Positions 17,829 to 26,378 of a stretch of DNA of 64,000 nucleotides are shown in pieces; positions within the stretch are counted from its first letter, which is position 1; the number at the start of each line of letters is the position of its first letter. This stretch comes from Verrucomicrobiota bacterium. GTDB taxonomy: Bacteria; Verrucomicrobiota; Verrucomicrobiia; CAIQCK01. The DNA lies in contig JACRQF010000016.1 in assembly GCA_016222825.1 (NCBI GenBank), positions 62,001-126,000 of the forward strand. The letters are read 5' to 3'. The notes below the pieces were generated by a model. The model did no database searches. It was given only the letters and a program-made list of their open reading frames with translations, and was not told the origin of the DNA. A program made the translations under genes and the position numbers.

Positions 17829-18989
17829 TTACTTCTGGTCCAAACGCCCTTGCAGCCACTGCATCGCGCTGAACTCGCCATCGCGGCGCAGTCGCTCAAA
17901 GTAAGTGCCGATGTCCGCATCGCTGACGCGCAGCGGGGTCGTGTCGTCGAACGACTTCGCGAGCCGCACCAACTCCTCCTGTTGCTGCTTGAGCTCGGCC
18001 AGCCTGAGCCCGGCGGTCTGCGCACTGCCGCCTGCCGGGGCATCGGCAGGCACCTGTTGCAGGAATTTGCTTTCGATCTGCATGCCCACCAGTTCAGCGA
18101 TGAACGTGCGCCCATTTTCGTTGAGCTGTTGTCCCATCGCTGCGCCCGCCGACGCCATCGCGTCCGCCGATGACGTGTCGCCACCCTGCCGCAGCTTCGC
18201 CGCCATGTCCGCCGATCGTGCCGCCACGTCCTGCAGCGCGCTGATCACCGGCAATTGCGTGCCGAACGTGCTCATCAACTGCCCCGCCGCCTGCGGATAG
18301 CCCGAGGTGGTCCAAGCCGATTCCAGCGCGGGCTGCATGTCGAACAAATACGTGTCCAGCCCCGGTTTCCTTGACGCCATCAACAGTTCCTGCACCGCCT
18401 GTTCGGGCCGGCCGGCTTTGAGATGTTCCTGCGCCGCCAGCACATTCGGCAACGAGTTCCCCGGCGCGCTCCGTTTGAACGCCTCCAGCCACCGCTGGCG
18501 GTCGCCGGGGAAGAGTCCCTTCAGCAACACCTCCATCTGCACCCGCGTATCGTTCGGGAATTTCCGGGCCGCCTCCTCCAGCATGGCCGGGTCATTCAAC
18601 AGCCGGTGCGCCGCCAGCAGATTCACCGCCGAGCGTCCTTCCTTCGCGAGCCATTCCTCCACCTGCTCCGGCGTCAACTTCGACAACTGGCCCAGCCGCA
18701 TCCGCAGCAACACATCCATCAAGCCCAACTGCGACTCCGACATTTTCAAGGAATCCTCCTCAGCCGGTTCCGAGCCGAGGCTCGTCGGCGCAGGCCATTG
18801 TCTTTTCCGGCCGACCTCCGTCGGTCGCGCGACGCGTTGCACTCCCGGCCGCGCCGCCAACACAGACGCGTTTCCGGTCCGCTTGGGCCGCGGGAGCCAC
18901 CATACGAGAAGCACCAACAACGTGACCAGCAAAGCCACCACCACCATCAGCCAGCGCAACGGCGATGAAGTCATGTTGTTCAAGCTCAT
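17829..18989 (-). CDS. Membrane-anchored hypothetical protein with helical repeats
   Basis: I do not recognise this 386-residue protein. One N-terminal membrane helix (WLMVVVALLVTLLVLLVWWL) anchors it. A flexible region of about 50 residues follows, then a mostly alpha-helical body with TPR-like pairs (WLAKEGRSAVNLLAAHRLL; LPNVLAAQEHLKAGRPEQA). A Gln/Ala-rich part and a possible coiled coil (RLAELKQQQEELVRLAKSF) close it. It likely faces the periplasm and may bind partner proteins. It converges on the HMA gene and diverges from the CocE-type gene. Confidence 0.7.
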   Translation of the reverse strand: MSLNNMTSSPLRWLMVVVALLVTLLVLLVWWLPRPKRTGNASVLAARPGVQRVARPTEVGRKRQWPAPTSLGSEPAEEDSLKMSESQLGLMDVLLRMRLGQLSKLTPEQVEEWLAKEGRSAVNLLAAHRLLNDPAMLEEAARKFPNDTRVQMEVLLKGLFPGDRQRWLEAFKRSAPGNSLPNVLAAQEHLKAGRPEQAVQELLMASRKPGLDTYLFDMQPALESAWTTSGYPQAAGQLMSTFGTQLPVISALQDVAARSADMAAKLRQGGDTSSADAMASAGAAMGQQLNENGRTFIAELVGMQIESKFLQQVPADAPAGGSAQTAGLRLAELKQQQEELVRLAKSFDDTTPLRVSDADIGTYFERLRRDGEFSAMQWLQGRLDQK

Positions 18990-19197
18990 CGGTATTTCCT
19001 AAAATGAATCGGGTCCTGATTCAGGCGCGGCCATTTCGCGAATATAACGCCCTTTTCCTCGGGACATTTCAAGTTTCCGGCGCATCGGTCCCGCCTGTCA
19101 AAGGAAGCCCGCGCCGGAATGCCACTCCATCTCCGAGGATTTTCTTGTGGCGCACAGGCGGCGACAACGGCACGCTGATAGCGAAGCTATTTGCCGC

Positions 19198-20859
19198 ATG
19201 AAAACATCTTTTCTCGCCTTGGCCTTCGCCGCCTCCGCCCTGCCCTCCTCTACCGCCGACACGCCTTTGCCGAAGCTGGACCTTGGCAGTGTGCGCGAGG
19301 AACACATCATGATCCCCATGCGCGACGGCACGCGGCTGTCGGCCTACGTCTATTTCCCGCCGGGACAGGGGCCTTGGCCGGTGGTGTTCGAGCAGCGCTA
19401 CGCGATCATCACGAGCGCCGGCTCGCGCAAGGAACTCGCGACACTGGCCTCGCACGGCTACGTCGCGGCGCGCGTCAATTTCCGCGGCTCGCAGCTCTCG
19501 GAGGGAGTCTGGCGCGGTTATCGCGCGCTCGCTTGGGGCGAGTTGCGCGACGGCTACGATCTCTGCGAATGGTTCGCCACACAGCCCTGGAGCAACGGCA
19601 AGGTCGGCACGTTCGGCGGCTCTCAGGGGGGCTTCGCGCAGAACTTCCTCGCCGTCACGCGCCCACCGCATCTTGTCTGCCAATACATGACCGACACCGG
19701 CCTCAGCCTTTACCACGAGGGCTATCGGCTCGGCGGGGCGACCAAGCCGGAGCGTTTCAAGAGGATGGACGCCATCGCGCGCAACCCCGCCGACAACCGT
19801 GCGCTCATGGACAAGTGGTTCCGCCACCCGACCTACGACGATTACTGGCGCGACGAGGATTGCTCGCTGCACTTCGACCGGATGAACGTGCCCTCTTTCA
19901 TCATCGGCAGTTGGTATGACTTCATGAGCCAGGGCAGCATCCAGAGCTTTATCGGTCGGCAGCATCGCGGCGGGCCGCAGTCACGCGGCAAACAGCAGCT
20001 CATCATCGGCCCGTGGCTCCACGGCGGCTCGCCGAAACCGAACACGATCGCCGAGATGGTTTATCCGGAGAACGCGCAGTTCGACACGCCCTCGCACATG
20101 CGCCGCTGGTTCGACCATTACCTCAAAGGCGTGAACAACGGCGTCGAGAAGGAGCCGTCCGTCCGCTACTACGTCATGGGCGCCGTGGGCGAGCCCGGCG
20201 CGCCTGGCAACGTCTGGCGCACGGCGAAAGACTGGCCGATGCCCGCGCAGGATACCGCTTACTATTTTCACGAAGGGGGCCAACTCGACACCGCGAAGCC
20301 GGTCGCGAGAGCTTCCGCTACCAGCTACGTAAGTGACCCGTGCCATCCAATGGAGATTCCGTTCACTGCGTTCCCCGGCGCACGCGACGCGCGGAAGTTC
20401 GAGGAGCAAAAAGAAGTGCGCACCTTCACCACCGCGCCGCTGACCGCGCCCGTCGAATGGACCGGCAAGGTGCGCGCAGAGCTTTACGTCGCCTCCACGG
20501 CGAAGGACACCGACTTCATCGTGCGCGTCAGCGACGTGTATCCCGACGGGCGCAGCATCCTCATCGTGGACTACGTGCGGCGCGCGCGGTATCGCGACGG
20601 CTTCGAGAAGGAAGTTCTCTTGCAGCCGGGGAAAATCCACCGCATCGCGTTCGATGTCGGCTCGCTCAGCCAGATCTTCAACACGGGCCACCGCATTCGC
20701 GTCACCGTGGCGAGCACCGGCGCACCGTTCTACGAGCCTCAGCCCCAGACCGGCGAGCCGCAGACCATCGAATTCCCCGCCAACACCGTCGTCGCGACCA
20801 ACACCGTCTTCCACCAGCGCAGCCACGCCTCCCGCGTGATCGCGCCGGTGGTGAAATAG
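19198..20859 (+). CDS. Secreted CocE/NonD family hydrolase
   Basis: The 553-residue product starts at the ATG opening a signal peptide (MKTSFLALAFAASALPSS). It has the S15 alpha/beta-hydrolase core with nucleophile elbow GGSQGGFAQ, RVNFRGSQLS before it, and the C-terminal jelly-roll (RVSDVYPDGRSILI and HRIRVTVASTGAPFYEPQ). The family includes cocaine esterase, X-Pro dipeptidyl peptidases and cephalosporin acylases, so the substrate is an ester or amide. It stands alone between a divergent gene and gmd. Confidence 0.9.
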   Translation: MKTSFLALAFAASALPSSTADTPLPKLDLGSVREEHIMIPMRDGTRLSAYVYFPPGQGPWPVVFEQRYAIITSAGSRKELATLASHGYVAARVNFRGSQLSEGVWRGYRALAWGELRDGYDLCEWFATQPWSNGKVGTFGGSQGGFAQNFLAVTRPPHLVCQYMTDTGLSLYHEGYRLGGATKPERFKRMDAIARNPADNRALMDKWFRHPTYDDYWRDEDCSLHFDRMNVPSFIIGSWYDFMSQGSIQSFIGRQHRGGPQSRGKQQLIIGPWLHGGSPKPNTIAEMVYPENAQFDTPSHMRRWFDHYLKGVNNGVEKEPSVRYYVMGAVGEPGAPGNVWRTAKDWPMPAQDTAYYFHEGGQLDTAKPVARASATSYVSDPCHPMEIPFTAFPGARDARKFEEQKEVRTFTTAPLTAPVEWTGKVRAELYVASTAKDTDFIVRVSDVYPDGRSILIVDYVRRARYRDGFEKEVLLQPGKIHRIAFDVGSLSQIFNTGHRIRVTVASTGAPFYEPQPQTGEPQTIEFPANTVVATNTVFHQRSHASRVIAPVVK

Positions 20860-20942
20860 CAGGACATCACGCTGTTGCGTCCGCGCGCGTTTTCGTGCTG
20901 GAAACTCGCCGCGAAAGGACGCAGCGTAACACCAACCAAACT

Positions 20943-21965
20943 ATGAAACGCGCATTGATTACAGGCATCACCGGGCAGGACGGCTCCTACCTCGCCGAGT
21001 TTCTGCTCGGCAAGGGCTACGAGGTCCACGGCATCATCCGCCGGGCCAGCACCTTCAACACCGAGCGCCTTGACCACCTCTACCAGGACCCGCACGTGCG
21101 CGGCACGCGGCTCTTCCTGCACTACGGCGACCTCAGCGATTCCGTGAACATGGTCAAGCTGCTCCACAAGCTCCAGCCCGCCGAAATTTACCACCTCGGC
21201 GCCCAGAGCCACGTGCGCGTGAGCTTCGACATTCCCGAATACACCGCCGACACGACCGGCGTCGGCACCATCCGCATCCTCGAAGCGATCCGCGAGGCGG
21301 GCGTGCGGCCCCGGTTCTACCAGGCGTCCTCCAGCGAGATGTATGGGCAGGTCGCGGAGATTCCGCAGCGGGAAACGACGCCGTTTCATCCCCGCAGTCC
21401 TTACGGCTGCGCCAAGGTTTTCGCCTACTGGGCCACCGTCAATTACCGCGAGAGCTACGATCTCTTCGCCTGCAACGGCATTCTCTTCAACCACGAGTCC
21501 CCGCGCCGCGGCGAAACTTTCGTGACGCGCAAGATCACCCGCGCCGTGGCCTACATCAAGGCCGGCCTCCAGAAGAAGCTCTACCTTGGCAACCTCGACG
21601 CCAAGCGCGACTGGGGTTACGCCAAGGAATACGTCGAGGCGATGTGGCTCATGCTCCAGCAGGAGAAGCCCGACGACTACGTGATCGCCACCGGCGAGAC
21701 GCACACCATTCGCGAGTTCTGCGAGTTGGCCTTCGCACACGCCGGCCTCGACTGGGAGCAATACGTCGCCTTCGACAAACGCTACCTCCGTCCCGCCGAG
21801 GTGGACATCCTCATCGGCGACGCCTCCAAGGCCCGCCGCGTCCTCGGCTGGAAGCCCCGCACCAAGTTCAAGGAACTCGCGCGCCTCATGGTGGACGCCG
21901 ACATCAAGATGCTCGCCGACAAACTCGCCGGCCGCGTCGCCGAGGTGAACAGCGAACATCACTGA
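20943..21965 (+). CDS. gmd: GDP-mannose 4,6-dehydratase
   Basis: This 340-residue SDR enzyme turns GDP-D-mannose into GDP-4-keto-6-deoxy-D-mannose, the first step to GDP-L-fucose. Visible are the nucleotide-binding TGITGQDGSYLAEFL, YHLGAQSHVRVSF, the SSSEMYG segment with the active-site acid, and SPYGCAKVFAYW with the Tyr-Lys pair. The length matches the family. The frame is open upstream, but ATG 20943 matches the known N-terminus (MKRALITGITGQDG). fcl follows after 12 bases, which confirms the pathway. Confidence 0.97.
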   Translation: MKRALITGITGQDGSYLAEFLLGKGYEVHGIIRRASTFNTERLDHLYQDPHVRGTRLFLHYGDLSDSVNMVKLLHKLQPAEIYHLGAQSHVRVSFDIPEYTADTTGVGTIRILEAIREAGVRPRFYQASSSEMYGQVAEIPQRETTPFHPRSPYGCAKVFAYWATVNYRESYDLFACNGILFNHESPRRGETFVTRKITRAVAYIKAGLQKKLYLGNLDAKRDWGYAKEYVEAMWLMLQQEKPDDYVIATGETHTIREFCELAFAHAGLDWEQYVAFDKRYLRPAEVDILIGDASKARRVLGWKPRTKFKELARLMVDADIKMLADKLAGRVAEVNSEHH

Positions 21966-21977
21966 CCGTTTCCCCTC

Positions 21978-22916
21978 ATGAACTTCTGGTCCCACCAACG
22001 CGTCATCGTCACCGGCGGCGCGGGCTTTCTCGGCTCGTTCGTCGTCGAGGGTTTGATCAAACGCGGCTGCACGCAGATCGTCGTGCCCCGCAGCCGCGAC
22101 TGCGACCTCCGCGAGCGCGTCGCCATCGCCAAACTCTTCGCCGACACCCGCCCCACCCTCGTCATCCACCTCGCCGCCACCGTCGGCGGCATCGGCGCCA
22201 ACCGCGCACATCCCGGCCGCTTCTTCTACGACAACGCCATCATGGGCATCGAGCTCATCGAGCAGGCCCGACAGTTCCAGGTCGCCAAGCTCGTCGTCGC
22301 CGGCACCGTCTGCTCCTACCCGAAGCTCGCCCCCATCCCCTGCAAGGAAGAGGACCTCTGGAACGGCTACCCCGAACAGAGCAACGCCCCCTACGCACTC
22401 GCCAAACAGGCCCTCCTCGTCCAGTGCCAGGCCTACCGGCGCGAATACGGCCTCAACAGCATCTTCCTCCTCCCCGTCAACCTCTACGGCCCCCGCGACC
22501 ACTTCGACACCGAGAGCGCCCACGTCGTCCCCGCCCTCATCCGCCGTTGCGTCGCCGCGCGCGAGACCGGCGCCAGCGCCGTCGAATGCTGGGGCACGGG
22601 CCGCGCCACCCGCGAGTTCCTCTACGTCGGCGACTGCGCCGAGGCCATCCTCCTCGCCGCCGAGCGCTACAACGCCCCCGACCCTGTCAACATCGGCACC
22701 GGCATCGAGACCTCCATCAAGGAACTCACCGAGCGCATCGCCCGCCTGAGCCGGTTCACCGGCGAGATCCGCTGGGACACCACCAAGCCCGACGGCCAGC
22801 CCCGCTGCTGCTTCGACGTCAGCAAAGCTGAAAAGGAATTCGGCTTCCGGGCCGGCACGCCCCTCGAAACCGGCCTCCGCGACACCATCGCGTGGTATGA
22901 ACAGCACCGTGGCTGA
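21978..22916 (+). CDS. fcl: GDP-L-fucose synthase
   Basis: The 312-residue enzyme epimerises and reduces GDP-4-keto-6-deoxymannose to GDP-L-fucose for cell-surface glycans. It has the NADP-binding VTGGAGFLGSFV, HLAATVGGIGANR, the catalytic Ser in GTVCSYPK, and the Tyr-Lys pair in NAPYALAKQALL. It directly follows gmd, the usual order. The downstream edge holds a 12-base inverted repeat (22956-23029) that may end the transcript. Confidence 0.96.
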   Translation: MNFWSHQRVIVTGGAGFLGSFVVEGLIKRGCTQIVVPRSRDCDLRERVAIAKLFADTRPTLVIHLAATVGGIGANRAHPGRFFYDNAIMGIELIEQARQFQVAKLVVAGTVCSYPKLAPIPCKEEDLWNGYPEQSNAPYALAKQALLVQCQAYRREYGLNSIFLLPVNLYGPRDHFDTESAHVVPALIRRCVAARETGASAVECWGTGRATREFLYVGDCAEAILLAAERYNAPDPVNIGTGIETSIKELTERIARLSRFTGEIRWDTTKPDGQPRCCFDVSKAEKEFGFRAGTPLETGLRDTIAWYEQHRG

Positions 22917-22955
22917 GGGTTGAGCGGGAAAATCGGCGCGCACTCTCACGTCGTT

Positions 22956-23029
22956 CGTAGCCGCCGAGGTAACGAGGCGGATGCACCACGCTTGTTGCGC
23001 CTCTCCTCCTCCTGATGTCGGCGGCTACG
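22956..23029. repeat. Long-loop 12-base inverted repeat
   Basis: CGTAGCCGCCGA (22956-22967) and its exact reverse complement TCGGCGGCTACG (23018-23029) flank a 50-base centre. It lies downstream of fcl (plus strand) and beyond the end of a minus-strand gene, so it could be a terminator for both or a small dispersed repeat. No T-run is present. Confidence 0.65.
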
Positions 23030-23091
23030 CGGCGGCGTCCGCGACTGCGGTTTCTGACCGCCGTCTGCCTCGATTCATTTCTTCAAAAGAT

Positions 23092-23403
23092 CTACACACT
23101 GCTGAACCAATCGGGAAAGAACAGCAACGCCAGGAGTCCGATCAGGCCGAGCCATAATACGACCTCGCCGCAAACGCGGCGGAAGATGTTTTCCCTTTCG
23201 GAATATCGTTCGCCATACAACACAACAATGCCTGCACCTGCAAGCGCTGATGCGGTGACAAAAGAGCCGACCCACACGGGATCTTGATAGTTCGCCTTGA
23301 ACGCAGTGGCAACCACCGCCGCTGCGACAAGGACAGTATCCAGACGAATCCACAACCGCGCAAAGTCGAGCGATTCCTGGTTCGCGTTTGGATTGTAAGG
23401 CAT
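23092..23403 (-). CDS. Small three-helix membrane protein, unknown
   Basis: I do not recognise this 103-residue protein. It has three hydrophobic stretches (LDTVLVAAAVVATAF, VGSFVTASALAGAGIVVLY, VVLWLGLIGLLALLFF) separated by short charged loops. The start at 23403 is chosen because the extra upstream residues are not membrane-like and because it leaves a 17-base gap to the gene before it. It is probably co-transcribed with the 246-residue gene upstream. Base composition is more AT-rich than in the neighbours. Confidence 0.6.
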   Translation of the reverse strand: MPYNPNANQESLDFARLWIRLDTVLVAAAVVATAFKANYQDPVWVGSFVTASALAGAGIVVLYGERYSERENIFRRVCGEVVLWLGLIGLLALLFFPDWFSSV

Positions 23404-23420
23404 GGCGCTGTAACAACTTA

Positions 23421-24161
23421 TCAGCTTTCTGCAATACCCTTTTCTGACCACTCAATGGCTTTTTTCGTTGATGCCGCGGCTGTTAGCATCGCTTTGGTGG
23501 CTATGCGCATCAATGTATAGGCTTTCTTCAACTCTGAATAAGCCATGCGGTCAGTTTTCTGGGCCGACGCATATTTTGTAACGGATACTTTCAGACGGCG
23601 AATATCCAGCGCAAGCGATGTAACGGCATCGTTCGCCTCTGTAGCGCCTTTTTCAAGCGATGTAACGGTTACAGTGGTGCAAAAAGGCGATGCAGAGCCA
23701 GAAACTGCCGCTGCACCACTGGAACAAGCCGCTATAGGCCGTGAAATAGCCGCTGCATCAGGCTTGGGAGGCGTTACAGGCTGGCTCGCAGCCTTGGCAT
23801 CGCCTGGCGCAGGCGTTTTGGCAAAGCGAATAGACATGTCACACTTCATAACAGCCAGCGCGGTGCCGCAATAAGCCCCTGCAAACCGGCACAACCACAG
23901 AGCGTGGCGGCAAATAACGCCTGAACGGCACGATTCGACATTGCCGACGATAAACCCCGCCCCGGCCGCCGCCAAAATGGCCGCCGCCTGGTTCCATGTC
24001 GTAGCCGCATCACCCCAGAAAGACCTGGCGCGATCGTGAAATCCCATGGCCATCATGCGCGTATCTTCCAGCGGCCGGGCGGCGGGAGGTTGGAAGCGCG
24101 CCGGGCCGGGCTGGGGCGAGGAACTGGCGTTGAAATCGGAGCCGCCGCTGAATTGAGTCAT
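23421..24161 (-). CDS. Hypothetical protein with one helix and Cys-rich middle
   Basis: The start at 24161 follows AGGAG by six bases, an unusually clear ribosome site for this window; an ATG three bases earlier is also possible. The 246-residue product has an N-terminal low-complexity part, a hydrophobic stretch (AAAILAAAGAGFIVG), six Cys in about 40 residues, a Pro/Ala linker and a helical C-terminus in which VTSL occurs twice 14 residues apart. I can give no function. Codon use is less GC-biased than the flanks, which suggests acquisition. Confidence 0.55.
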   Translation of the reverse strand: MTQFSGGSDFNASSSPQPGPARFQPPAARPLEDTRMMAMGFHDRARSFWGDAATTWNQAAAILAAAGAGFIVGNVESCRSGVICRHALWLCRFAGAYCGTALAVMKCDMSIRFAKTPAPGDAKAASQPVTPPKPDAAAISRPIAACSSGAAAVSGSASPFCTTVTVTSLEKGATEANDAVTSLALDIRRLKVSVTKYASAQKTDRMAYSELKKAYTLMRIATKAMLTAAASTKKAIEWSEKGIAES

Positions 24162-24338
24162 CATTCTCTCCTGCATATAGCGCGTCAGGCTAAAACAATA
24201 ACCGCCCGCGGCGCAAGCGCCCGCGCGCCAGCCATCGCAGCGCCCATCAAAGCCAAGACCATTTTGGGTTCCACCGTTTCAACTTCGGTTTCAGTCGTTT
24301 CTCCAAGCCACCGGGGACCGAGCGCGGCAGAAAAACCG

Positions 24339-26276
24339 TTATGTTTGAATCACAGGAGGTTTCGGCATCTCCGGAGGGCGTTTCTTCCGGCGGTAAGCCC
24401 AGACAATGAGACCGACGACGCCTGCAACCATGAAGACCGAAAAAGCTATGGCCACCCCGGCGATGATCAGCGGAAGTTTGGGGCTGTAGCGGAGGAAGAA
24501 GTTGCCGCTGGCGCCGGCAAGCCATCCCAGCCCGCGTTCCTGAGCCATCAGAAGGTTTTCGTATAACCACTTCATCTTCTTCGTGCGGGGATGATCCTCG
24601 CCGAGCGACTTGCGGCAGTCCTCCAGCGATTTCCGATACAGTTCGAGCGACTCCGGAGTCCGGTTCTGTAGAACGAGACATCCGGCCAGAAACTCGCGCG
24701 TGTCGAGAGAGTCGCGATGGGTTGGCCCCAGGACGTGTTCGCGCGCGGCCAGGATGGCGCGAAGCTGCACTTCGGCCTCCGCGTGCCTGCGCTGGCGAAA
24801 CAGAAGCGCAGCCAAGTCGTTGCGAGTTGAAAGCGTGCGGGTATTTTCAGCCCCCAAGACGCGTTCGCGCACGGCCAGGACGGCGCGATACTCCTTCTCG
24901 GCCTCGGCGAACCTGCCTTGGCCGAGGAAGACGTCGCCCAAGGCGTTGCGGGTTGAAAGCGTGTCTTCATGCTCCGGCCCCAGGGTGCGCTGGCGAACCG
25001 CCAGGACGGCGCGATACTCCGTCTCGGCCTCGGCGAACTTGAATTGATGCTGCAAGGTCCAGGCCAAGCCGCTGCGGGCCTCAAGCGTGTCGTCATTTTC
25101 CGGCCCCAAGACGCGCTGGCGGATGACCATGACGGCGCGATACTCCGCGCCGGCGTCGGCGTATTTGTCCCGCCAACACAAAGTCGAGGCCAAGCGCATG
25201 CGGGTATCCAACGTGTCCTCGTCCTGTAGCCCCCAGACGCGCTCCCGGATGGCCAGGACGGCGCGAAGCTCCGTCTCGGCCTCGTCGTGCTTGTTCAGGG
25301 CGTTCAACACCGCGGCCACGCCGACGCGGGATTCGAGTGTGTCATGATGCTCCGGCCCCAAGACGCGCTGGCGGATGGCCAGGACGGCGCGATACTCCGG
25401 ACCGGCGTCGGCGTATTTGGCCTGGTAATAAAGCGAGCCGGCCAAGCTGAAGCGGGCCGCGAGAGTGTCCTCATGGTCCGGCCCCAAGACGCGCGTGCGG
25501 ATGGCGATGACCTCGCGGAACTCCTTGCCGGCGTCGGCGTATTTGCGTTGGGCTTCCAATAGGTAAGCCAAGCTGATGCGAGCTTCGAGCGTGTTCTCGT
25601 CGTCCGGCCCCAAGACGCGCGTGCGGACGGCGATGACCTCGCGGAACTCCTTGCCGGCCTCGTCGTATTTGCGCTGGCTCTTCAACACGTAGGCCAAGCT
25701 GATGTGGGTAGAGAGCGTGTCCTCGTCCTCCGGCCCGGCGACGCGCGTGTGGGCGGCGATGACCTCGCGATACTCCTTCTCGGCCTCGACGTATTTGCGT
25801 TGGCCGCGAAGCTCTTTGGCCCAGTGAATCCGGCTCTCGATCGTGTCGTCGTCGTCCGGCCCCAGGACGCGCGCGCGGATCGCCAGGACGTTTTGAAACT
25901 CCTTCCCGGCCTCGGCGCGCTTGTCCTGCTTCTTCAAAGCCAGCGCGATGTTGTAGCGGCAGGTCAGCGTGCCGCGATCCTCCGGGCCATAGATGCGTTC
26001 GCTCGCGCCCAGGTAGGCGCGCCACTCCGCCTCGGCCTGCGCATACCGGCCCTTGCTGTAACAGCGCATCGCCTGCTTGTGCCGCTTCTGGAGCGCGGCA
26101 AGTTCCACCTTCGACGCAGCGTTTGTTTTCGCGGCGGAGAGGTCGCGCGGGCCTTCCGCGGCGCGCGCAACGAACGGCGCGGCATGGAGCGCGAAGAACA
26201 AGCCAAAGAGAATCGCCGCGCGGAAGAGGACAAACCGCGAAGAGTGCGAGCCGCTGTTCCCACAGATGTCGCTCAT
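24339..26276 (-). CDS. Secreted or membrane-tethered kinesin-light-chain-type TPR protein
   Basis: The 645-residue protein starts with a hydrophobic leader (FVLFRAAILFGLFFALHAAPF) and carries twelve 42-residue TPR units. Each ends in a form of LGPE-x-DTL-x-(T/A)R, the pattern of kinesin-light-chain repeats. A C-terminal membrane helix (LPLIIAGVAIAFSVFMVAGVVGL is its core, trimmed here to IAFSVFMVAGVVGLIVW) and a basic tail follow. It should present a protein-binding superhelix outside the cytoplasm. The DNA repeats every 126 bases with strong identity, suggesting recent unit duplication. The start at 26276 is preferred over one 39 bases upstream. Confidence 0.8.
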   Translation of the reverse strand: MSDICGNSGSHSSRFVLFRAAILFGLFFALHAAPFVARAAEGPRDLSAAKTNAASKVELAALQKRHKQAMRCYSKGRYAQAEAEWRAYLGASERIYGPEDRGTLTCRYNIALALKKQDKRAEAGKEFQNVLAIRARVLGPDDDDTIESRIHWAKELRGQRKYVEAEKEYREVIAAHTRVAGPEDEDTLSTHISLAYVLKSQRKYDEAGKEFREVIAVRTRVLGPDDENTLEARISLAYLLEAQRKYADAGKEFREVIAIRTRVLGPDHEDTLAARFSLAGSLYYQAKYADAGPEYRAVLAIRQRVLGPEHHDTLESRVGVAAVLNALNKHDEAETELRAVLAIRERVWGLQDEDTLDTRMRLASTLCWRDKYADAGAEYRAVMVIRQRVLGPENDDTLEARSGLAWTLQHQFKFAEAETEYRAVLAVRQRTLGPEHEDTLSTRNALGDVFLGQGRFAEAEKEYRAVLAVRERVLGAENTRTLSTRNDLAALLFRQRRHAEAEVQLRAILAAREHVLGPTHRDSLDTREFLAGCLVLQNRTPESLELYRKSLEDCRKSLGEDHPRTKKMKWLYENLLMAQERGLGWLAGASGNFFLRYSPKLPLIIAGVAIAFSVFMVAGVVGLIVWAYRRKKRPPEMPKPPVIQT

Positions 26277-26378
26277 GACGCCGCCGGTATAACGCGTTCG
26301 CCAGCCGCTCCGCAAGCGCGAAGCCTCGGCGTGAGCGGGCCGGCTTCAGCCGCCACAGCGCCGTCCCCTGCCCCGCCG

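Noticed and set aside
20739..22949. Long minus-strand open frame (736 codons) opposite gmd and fcl
   Set aside because: It is antisense to two enzymes with complete catalytic motifs.
23611..23668. 15-base direct repeat CAAGCGATGTAACGG as a possible attachment or iteron site
   Set aside because: The two copies fall in frame in a gene and encode the repeated VTSL segment, so a protein repeat explains them.
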